This document shows positions 58,743 through 64,000 of a stretch of 64,000 bases of DNA, one piece after another. The translations under genes and the position numbers were made by a program. A model generated the notes under the pieces. The model made no database searches and was not told the DNA's origin. It saw nothing but the letters and a program-made list of their open reading frames with translations. Numbering within the stretch: position 1 is the first letter of the stretch; every line of letters starts with the position of its first letter. Origin of the DNA: an uncultured Polaribacter sp. (lineage in GTDB: Bacteria; Bacteroidota; Bacteroidia; Flavobacteriales; Flavobacteriaceae); contig NZ_CANMFI010000002.1 in the NCBI RefSeq assembly GCF_947497125.1, positions 288,748-352,747 of the forward strand, read 5' to 3'.

Positions 58743-59996
58743 TTATTCATCTATTTTTTTAAAAGCAACACATGCATTATGACCTCCAAAACCAAAAGTA
58801 TTACTCATCGCTACTTTAATATCTCTCTTTTGAGCAACATTAAGCGTTAAGTTTAAATCTGGATTGATGTTTTCATCAACATTTTGATGGTTGATGGTTG
58901 GTGGCACAATACCATGTTTCATTGCTAAAATAGCTGCAATAGACTCTATAGCCCCTGCCGCACCTAAAAGATGCCCTGTCATCGATTTTGTAGAATTGAT
59001 GTTGATGTTCTTGGCATGGTCTCCAAAAACAGCAGAAATAGCTTTTAACTCTGCCACGTCTCCTAAAGGTGTCGATGTACCGTGAGTATTTATATGATCT
59101 ACATCTTCGGGTTTAATTCCCGAGTTTTCTAAGCAGTTTTTCATCACTGCCATGACTCCAATTCCTTCCGGATGTGGTGCTGTCATATGATGAGCATCAG
59201 AAGACATACCGCCTCCTATTACCTCTGCATAAATTTTTGCGCCTCTTGCTTTGGCGTGTTCATATTCTTCTAAAACAATAGCGCCTGCTCCTTCTCCTAA
59301 CACAAAACCATCTCGTTCTGCATCAAAAGGTCTAGAAGCCGTTTCTGGACTTTCGTTTCTTGTAGACAAAGCATGCATGGCATTAAAACCACCCACACCA
59401 GAAATTACAACTGCAGCTTCAGAACCACCAGTTACAATTACATCACAAGTACCTAATCGAATATAATTTAAAGCATCTATCATTGCGTTTGCAGAAGATG
59501 CACATGCAGAAACCGTAGTATAATTTGGCCCCATAAATCCATTTTTTATAGAAATGTTTCCTGGAGCAATATCTGCAATCATTTTTGGAATAAAGAAAGG
59601 GTTGAACCTTGGTGTACCGTCTCCGGCACCAAAATTAATAGCTTCGTTTTGAAACGTTTCTAAACCACCAATTCCTGCTCCCCAAATTACACCTACGCGT
59701 AATCTGTCAATTTCTTCTAGATCTATTTTTGCATCTGCAATTGCTTCATCTGAAGCAACCATTGCATATTGCGTAAACGGATCCATTTTTCGAGCTTCTT
59801 TTCTATTGATAAAGTCGGTTACCTCGAAATTTTTTAATTCACATGCAAAACGAGTTTTGAACTTGGCAGCATCAAAACGTGTAATGGGTGCTGCACCGCT
59901 AACTCCGTTAACTAATGCGCTCCAATATTCTTCAATATTATTACCAATCGGCGTTAATGCGCCAAGTCCAGTGACTACAACTCGTTTTAACTGCAT
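58743..59996 (-). CDS. fabF: 3-oxoacyl-ACP synthase II
   Basis: A 417-residue condensing enzyme of fatty-acid elongation. The Cys is in VSACASSANAMIDAL (about 163), the histidines in NTHGTSTPLGDVAEL and STKSMTGHLLGAAGAIE. Compared with the ketosynthase of the polyketide cluster it has the standard housekeeping motifs. It starts 6 bases after acpP, the typical acpP-fabF arrangement, and is followed by rnc. Cytoplasmic, acts with AcpP. Confidence 0.97.
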   Translation of the reverse strand: MQLKRVVVTGLGALTPIGNNIEEYWSALVNGVSGAAPITRFDAAKFKTRFACELKNFEVTDFINRKEARKMDPFTQYAMVASDEAIADAKIDLEEIDRLRVGVIWGAGIGGLETFQNEAINFGAGDGTPRFNPFFIPKMIADIAPGNISIKNGFMGPNYTTVSACASSANAMIDALNYIRLGTCDVIVTGGSEAAVVISGVGGFNAMHALSTRNESPETASRPFDAERDGFVLGEGAGAIVLEEYEHAKARGAKIYAEVIGGGMSSDAHHMTAPHPEGIGVMAVMKNCLENSGIKPEDVDHINTHGTSTPLGDVAELKAISAVFGDHAKNININSTKSMTGHLLGAAGAIESIAAILAMKHGIVPPTINHQNVDENINPDLNLTLNVAQKRDIKVAMSNTFGFGGHNACVAFKKIDE

Positions 59997-60002
59997 ATAA
60001 AA

Positions 60003-60239
60003 TTACTTTTTAGCTTCTTCAATATAGCTTACTGCTTGACCAACTGTACCGATGTTTTCGGCTTGATCATCTGGAATTTGAATATCGAATTCTTTTTCGA
60101 ACTCCATAATTAACTCAACAGTATCCAAAGAATCTGCTCCTAAATCGTTTGTGAAGCTAGCTTCTGTTGTTACTTCGTTATCGTCTACTCCTAATTTGTC
60201 TACGATAATAGCTTTTACTCTTGATGCAATGTCTGACAT
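60003..60239 (-). CDS. acpP: Acyl carrier protein (housekeeping)
   Basis: A 78-residue acidic carrier. The modified Ser is in [20 protein letters not shown] (about 37). Starts [18 protein letters not shown]. It carries fatty-acid chains for FabF and others. First gene of acpP-fabF-rnc, with a -7 promoter box 33-40 bases upstream. Confidence 0.97.
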   Translation of the reverse strand: MSDIASRVKAIIVDKLGVDDNEVTTEASFTNDLGADSLDTVELIMEFEKEFDIQIPDDQAENIGTVGQAVSYIEEAKK

Positions 60240-60271
60240 AATTTTCTGTTTTTTTAAAATTTAAATCGGGG

Positions 60272-60279
60272 CAAAAATA
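60272..60279 (-). promoter_or_regulatory. -7 promoter element for acpP
   Basis: Plus strand CAAAAATA is TATTTTTG on the minus strand, a match to TAnnTTTG, 32 bases before the acpP ATG. The 172-base region to the divergent purN otherwise shows only A/T-rich sequence. Confidence 0.45.
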
Positions 60280-60411
60280 CAAATCTTAGTTATTAAAACT
60301 AATTTTTGCCCTAAAAATGATTATTAAAAGTAAATAAAATAATTTAATCTTCACCTAAAATAATCTAATTGTTAATAATTATCCTTTTTTTTGTACCTTA
60401 GAAATGTAGTT

Positions 60412-60984
60412 ATGAAACGTATTGTTATTTTTGCATCTGGCTCTGGCACTAATGCCGCCAACATTATTAAGTTTTTCAATCAAACTAAAACCGCTAAGGT
60501 TACTAAAGTGTTGTGTAACAATGAGCATGCCAAAGTTTTTGATAGATGTAAAGCATTAAATGTAAGTTGTTTACATTTTACAAAAGCCGACTTTTTAGCT
60601 TCAGAAAACATCTTAAATATCTTAAAAGAAGCAGCCGATTATGTTATTTTGGCTGGTTTTTTATGGCGAATTCCGCCACAAATAATTGCTGCTTTTCCGA
60701 ATAAAATTTTAAATATTCACCCTGCATTATTGCCTAAATATGGAGGTAAAGGAATGTATGGTATGCATGTTCATAAAGCTGTTAAAGAAAATAAAGAAAC
60801 AGAAACTGGCATCACAATTCACTATGTAAATGAACATTATGACGAGGGCGCTATTATTTTTCAGTCTAAAACACCTGTTTTAATGTCTGATACTGCCAAT
60901 ACTATTGCAGAAAAAATACATGTATTAGAACAACGCTACTTTCCGAGGGTTATAGAAGATGTAATTTTAAATATTAATGAGTAA
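60412..60984 (+). CDS. purN: Phosphoribosylglycinamide formyltransferase
   Basis: A 190-residue enzyme that formylates GAR with 10-formyl-THF in purine synthesis. Motifs are MKRIVIFASGSGTNAANIIKFF at the start, ILAGFLWRIPPQIIAAFPNKILNIHPALLPKYGG (about 85-118, with the catalytic Asn and His) and HYVNEHYDEGAIIFQ (with the catalytic Asp). I use the ATG at 60412; the longer frame adds 7 unlikely residues. The rnhA gene starts 8 bases before its stop, so the two are coupled. Divergent from acpP. Confidence 0.95.
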   Translation: MKRIVIFASGSGTNAANIIKFFNQTKTAKVTKVLCNNEHAKVFDRCKALNVSCLHFTKADFLASENILNILKEAADYVILAGFLWRIPPQIIAAFPNKILNIHPALLPKYGGKGMYGMHVHKAVKENKETETGITIHYVNEHYDEGAIIFQSKTPVLMSDTANTIAEKIHVLEQRYFPRVIEDVILNINE

Positions 60985-61612
60985 AAAAAAGTTTTATGTA
61001 GTTTGGAACGGACGTAAAAAAGGCGTTTTCACGTCTTGGAAAGTTTGCAAGGCACAAATAGAGGGTTTTGATGGGGCGCAATACAAGTCTTTTGCCAATT
61101 TAGACGAAGCTGAAATAGCCTCGAAAGGAAACTACAACGACTATAAAGGAAAAGATACTAAAAAGAAAAAATTATCATCCGCAGAAAAAGAAAAAATAGG
61201 GAAACCCAATTTAGAAAGTATTTCTGTTGATGCCGCTTGTTCTGGAAACCCAGGTAAAATGGAGTATAGAGGTGTTTTTACCCACAACAAACAACAAATT
61301 TTTTTAAAAGGCCCGTTTGATAAAGGAACCAATAACATTGGCGAATTTTTAGCTTTGGTACACGGCATTGCTTTGTTAAAAAGTAAAAACAAAGAACACA
61401 TTCCTATTTATTCTGATTCTAAAATTGCCATGAGTTGGGTAAAAAAGAAGCAATGCAAAACCAATATGCATTTTGATGCTGCAAACAAAGACTTATTAGA
61501 GCTGATAAAAAGAGCCGAAAAATGGCTGAAAGAAAACACCTATAAAAACCCTATTCTAAAATGGGAAACCAAAGCTTGGGGAGAAATTCCTGCAGACTTT
61601 GGTAGGAAGTAA
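60977..61612 (+). CDS. rnhA: Ribonuclease HI with viroplasmin-type N-terminal domain
   Basis: A 211-residue enzyme that cuts RNA in RNA-DNA hybrids. Residues 1-50 form the caulimovirus viroplasmin-like hybrid-binding domain (KKKFYVVWNGRKKGVFTSW, GAQYKSFANLDEAE). The RNase H domain starts near 75 with SVDAACSGNPGKMEYRGV (first Asp), NNIGEFLALVHGIALL (Glu), IYSDSKIAMSWV (Asp) and the C-terminal AWGEIPADFGR (fourth acid). It is coupled to purN and is convergent with the MFS transporter. Confidence 0.93.
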   Translation: MSKKKFYVVWNGRKKGVFTSWKVCKAQIEGFDGAQYKSFANLDEAEIASKGNYNDYKGKDTKKKKLSSAEKEKIGKPNLESISVDAACSGNPGKMEYRGVFTHNKQQIFLKGPFDKGTNNIGEFLALVHGIALLKSKNKEHIPIYSDSKIAMSWVKKKQCKTNMHFDAANKDLLELIKRAEKWLKENTYKNPILKWETKAWGEIPADFGRK

Positions 61613-61620
61613 AAACAAAC

Positions 61621-62889
61621 CTACCCTTCTATTTCGGGGGTTGTTGTTTCTTCTGTTAACTCTAATTTTGTTAAAGTAGGGTTTACAACACTTGTAACAG
61701 CAACAGTAATTAAAGTCATAGTACCACCAAAAACAACGGCTATAATTGGACCCATAAATTTTGCAGCCAAACCGCTTTCAAAAGCACCTAACTCGTTAGA
61801 AGAACCTACAAACATAGAGTTTACAGATGCAACCCTACCTCTCATATCATCTGGTGTTTTAAGTTGTAAAATGGTTTGCCTAATTACCATAGAAATACCA
61901 TCTGCAGCACCACTTATAAACAGCGCCAAAATACTAACCCAAAAAATACTAGACAGCCCAAAAGCAATAATGCTTAACCCAAAAATAAAGACAGAAATTA
62001 ACATTTTTTTTCCGGTGTTTTTATGAATTGGTATGTAAGTGGTTATCAACATTGTTACTATACTGCCCATAGAAATAGATGCATTTAAAATACCAAAGCC
62101 TTCGGGGCCTACTTTTAAAACGTCCTGCGCAAAAACCGATAAAATAGCGGTTGTACCACCAAATAAAACGGCAATCATATCTAAAGTTAATACCCCTAAT
62201 ATTATTTTGTTATTAAAAACAAATGTAATGCCCGCGGCTAAACTTTGCTTCATTGGTTCGCCTTTTTTAGTGTTTAAAATAGGTTTCTTTTTAATTTTAA
62301 ATAAAACGATAAAAGAACATAAAACCAAGGCAAAAACAAGGCAAAGGGTTTTATCAACACCAAACCAACCGATAAAAAGACCTCCAAAAAGTGCCCCAGA
62401 AACCGCTGCTGTTTTCCAGGTACTTGTGCTCCATGTTGCTGCGTTTTGATAAATACTTTTTGGCACAAGTAGCGCTACTAAAGAAAAAATTGTAGGTCCG
62501 AAGAAAGAACGTAAAAAGCCACCAAAAAAAACCAACGCATAAATAGCATATAAAATGGTGTTGGTAGACCAATTTAACAGCACACTGTCTGTAGTTAACA
62601 CAAACAACCCTAAACTTATGATTGAAAAAGCAGCAGTACAAACAGCGAGCAAGTTTCTTTTTTCTTTTTGATCTACAATATGCCCAGCAAATAATGCCAT
62701 AGAAAAAGCGGGTATAATTTCCATTAAACCAATTATCCCTAATGAAAGCGGATCTTTTGTAATTGAATACACCTGCCACTCAATAACAATAAACTGCATA
62801 GACCAGCCAAAAACAAGCAAAAAACGAACAAACAGAAAAATATTGAACTCTTTAATTCTTAATGCAGCATATGGGTCTTGTTTTGCCAT
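61621..62889 (-). CDS. MFS transporter (EntS/DHA3-like)
   Basis: A 422-residue membrane protein with 12 hydrophobic segments. The N-terminal pattern FNIFLFVRFLLVFGWSMQFIVIEWQVYSITKDPLSLGIIGLMEIIP and ALFAGHIVDQKEKRNLL (between segments 2 and 3) and the central RQTILQLKTPDDMRGRVASVNSMFVGSSNELGAFESG are typical of the DHA3/EntS branch, which exports siderophores, macrolides or similar compounds. No linked biosynthesis genes are visible. It lies 3 bases after the ACT-like protein gene on the minus strand. Confidence 0.85.
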   Translation of the reverse strand: MAKQDPYAALRIKEFNIFLFVRFLLVFGWSMQFIVIEWQVYSITKDPLSLGIIGLMEIIPAFSMALFAGHIVDQKEKRNLLAVCTAAFSIISLGLFVLTTDSVLLNWSTNTILYAIYALVFFGGFLRSFFGPTIFSLVALLVPKSIYQNAATWSTSTWKTAAVSGALFGGLFIGWFGVDKTLCLVFALVLCSFIVLFKIKKKPILNTKKGEPMKQSLAAGITFVFNNKIILGVLTLDMIAVLFGGTTAILSVFAQDVLKVGPEGFGILNASISMGSIVTMLITTYIPIHKNTGKKMLISVFIFGLSIIAFGLSSIFWVSILALFISGAADGISMVIRQTILQLKTPDDMRGRVASVNSMFVGSSNELGAFESGLAAKFMGPIIAVVFGGTMTLITVAVTSVVNPTLTKLELTEETTTPEIEG

Positions 62890-62892
62890 TGT

Positions 62893-63552
62893 TTATTTTA
62901 ATTTCATGTCCATTAAAATGGCAAACGTTTGGTTAATATCTTCTTCTTTTACAACAATGGTCATTTCATTTGTGGTAGAAATAATTTCTTGTAAAGAAAT
63001 GGCTGCCCAAGCCAATTGTTTTAAAATAAAATAATATACCCCAGATTGTTCTAGGTTTTCTTTTGGCAATTTTATGGTAATAGAAGCCAAATCTAACATA
63101 CTATGTGTAAGCGTCTCTTGATCGAAAATATCTTTTACAAAAGGACGTAAATTTTTACTTGTTACAATATTTGTTTCAAAAATACCTTGAGAAACGGTTA
63201 AAAAATAATCAGAACTTTCTGATGATTTTGTTAAAATTTTTGCAATTTCTTTTAATAAAGAAGGGGTGTTTTTAAAAGTAAAGTCGCATAAATCAGATCG
63301 TACAATTACGTCTCCTAAATCTAAGGCTAGCTTTTTAATGTTTTTACGAATACGCAATTCACTTGCTGGCGAAAGCCTGTTAATAGCCATCATAACAGCC
63401 CCTACTTTTACTTCTTTTTTTAAAGCGCTTGATACTTCTGGTAAAATAATTCTTGCTAACGAAGAAACGTTGATCAACTTTTCGTTTAATGCTTCTTCTA
63501 TAAAAGGCGTTTTTCTAATGGTACTTTCTACAACTTCTTGTATCGTTTTCAT
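62893..63552 (-). CDS. ACT-like domain protein of unknown function
   Basis: A 219-residue protein without a signal peptide. The N-terminal 70 residues look like a helix-turn-helix or winged helical domain (KLINVSSLARIILPEVSSALKKEVKVGAVMMAINRLS). Two repeats of ACT-like beta-alpha folds follow (DLGDVIVRSDLCDFTFKN...EIAKILTKS; SMLDLASITIKLPKENLEQSGVYYFILKQLAWAAISLQEIISTTNEMTIVVKEE, read in part here). Such proteins occur in Bacteroidetes and archaea and are sometimes called aspartate-kinase-like because of the ACT fold; there is no kinase domain. It may sense a small ligand. Co-transcribed with the MFS gene. Confidence 0.6.
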   Translation of the reverse strand: MKTIQEVVESTIRKTPFIEEALNEKLINVSSLARIILPEVSSALKKEVKVGAVMMAINRLSPASELRIRKNIKKLALDLGDVIVRSDLCDFTFKNTPSLLKEIAKILTKSSESSDYFLTVSQGIFETNIVTSKNLRPFVKDIFDQETLTHSMLDLASITIKLPKENLEQSGVYYFILKQLAWAAISLQEIISTTNEMTIVVKEEDINQTFAILMDMKLK

Positions 63553-63595
63553 TTTAAATGTTTAATAAATTACATCAATGTTCAAAATTAAACAA

Positions 63596-64000
63596 TTAAT
63601 CTAAGCTATCTGTCAAATTTTTAAATTCTTTTTTTGGATTTTTACCTGCATACAAAACATTGTAAACAGTATCTATAATAGGGGTTCTGGCTCCGTTTTC
63701 TGTTTTCATTTTATAGGCACTCTTTGTGGCATAATAGCCTTCGGCAATCATACTCATTTCCATTTGCGCAGATTTTACCGTATATCCTTTACCTACCATG
63801 TTACCGAATTGTCTATTTCTACTAAATACCGAATAGCCGGTTACCAATAAATCTCCTAAATACGCAGAGTTGTTAATATTGCGTTTCATTTTATGCACTT
63901 TTTTTATAAAACGTTTCATCTCTCTAATGGCATTGCTCATTAAAACGGCCTGAAAATTGTCTCCGTAGCCTAATCCATGTGCAATACCTGCGGCAACTGC
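63596..64000 (-). CDS. gpsA: Glycerol-3-phosphate dehydrogenase (NAD(P)+), C-terminal part
   Basis: The frame is open to the right edge, so the gene continues past the window and only the last 134 residues are seen. They include the family segment AAGIAHGLGYGDNFQAVLMS and REMKRF, followed by GDLLVTGYSVFSRNRQFG and AEGYYATKSAYKM, and ending in KNPKKEFKNLTDSLD. It reduces dihydroxyacetone phosphate to glycerol-3-phosphate for phospholipid synthesis. The internal Met at 63940 is not the true start. The opposite reaction is done by GlpD at 7162. Confidence 0.93.
   Translation of the reverse strand, partial: AVAAGIAHGLGYGDNFQAVLMSNAIREMKRFIKKVHKMKRNINNSAYLGDLLVTGYSVFSRNRQFGNMVGKGYTVKSAQMEMSMIAEGYYATKSAYKMKTENGARTPIIDTVYNVLYAGKNPKKEFKNLTDSLD

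Noticed and set aside
62354..62779. A 141-codon minus-strand frame inside the MFS transporter gene
   Set aside because: It is a shifted frame of the transporter gene, with odd composition (cysteine, tyrosine and phenylalanine clusters). No support as a gene.

Overview
The window is a 64 kb piece of the chromosome of a low-GC marine member of the Flavobacteriaceae (Bacteroidetes). The Polaribacter/Tenacibaculum group is my best guess, by inference. Evidence: promoters of the Bacteroidetes type (TAnnTTTG, in places with TTG or TTTG 17-23 bp upstream), a secreted M36 peptidase with a type IX secretion C-terminal sorting domain, an IPExxxVDY-family protein next to pyruvate kinase, a sufBCD cluster, a b-type succinate dehydrogenase of three subunits, and very A/T-rich spacers. 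Most genes are single housekeeping genes or short operons. There is no phage and no CRISPR array, and the only transposase-related gene is a RAYT.

Layout. 1-4.7 kb: a truncated thioredoxin-like gene, yraN and an LD-carboxypeptidase (-), then metG and an HDAC-like deacetylase (+). 4.7-14.1 kb: a plug-domain surface protein, glpD, an NhaC-type antiporter, a repeat-rich gap, aminopeptidase P, a KdgK-like sugar kinase and an alpha/beta hydrolase. 14.2-17.8 kb: the sdhCAB operon. 17.9-24.5 kb: a type III polyketide synthase cluster (FAD oxidoreductase, methyltransferase, type III PKS, dehydratase, ketosynthase, acyl carrier protein, phosphopantetheinyl transferase, GreA-like factor), interrupted by a REP/RAYT unit. 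24.5-31 kb: dinB, tRNA-Ala, a hydrolase, a LysE transporter, gdhA, pheS, a lipoprotein and a small conserved protein. 31.1-32.0 kb: a six-unit array of about 150-bp imperfect hairpins. 32-45 kb: a DEAD-box helicase, an Asp-box repeat protein, an ABC ATPase, prolyl oligopeptidase, thioredoxin, dgt, the M36 peptidase and a HupE-like protein. 45-52 kb: dCMP deaminase, a C-terminal processing protease, and an iron-sulfur block (IscA/SufA-like, four-helix-bundle insert, sufB, sufC, sufD). 52-64 kb: ssb, a zinc-ribbon protein, a CBS protein, an M28 peptidase, the acpP-fabF-rnc and IPExxxVDY-pyk groups, purN, rnhA, an MFS transporter, an ACT-like protein and a truncated gpsA.

Most interesting signals. 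(1) The RAYT gene at 20928-21490 is split into two frames that meet exactly at an A_AAA_AAG heptamer. A -1 slip there gives a RAYT of normal spacing, and the gene is bracketed by two identical 33-nt perfect palindromes. (2) The type III PKS cluster has its own carrier protein, ketosynthase, dehydratase and PPTase, which suggests a methylated, oxidised aromatic lipid. (3) Four dispersed copies of a structured element (10.7, 37.3, 45.1 and 55.8 kb) share GATTG and AAAG boxes, and paired bases change together between copies. (4) A long-hairpin repeat family forms an array at 31.1-32.0 kb, with half-units at 10.5-10.7 kb. (5) A GAAAACGTTTTC-type palindrome precedes both the sdh operon and the IPExxxVDY-pyk operon.

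How the genes connect. GlpD, GpsA, Pyk, Sdh and Gdh cover central carbon and nitrogen flow. AcpP and FabF supply fatty acids, from which the type III PKS cluster may draw missing reducing steps. Suf and IscA proteins build Fe-S clusters used by SdhB. Everything rests on reading the sequence; no database search was run.
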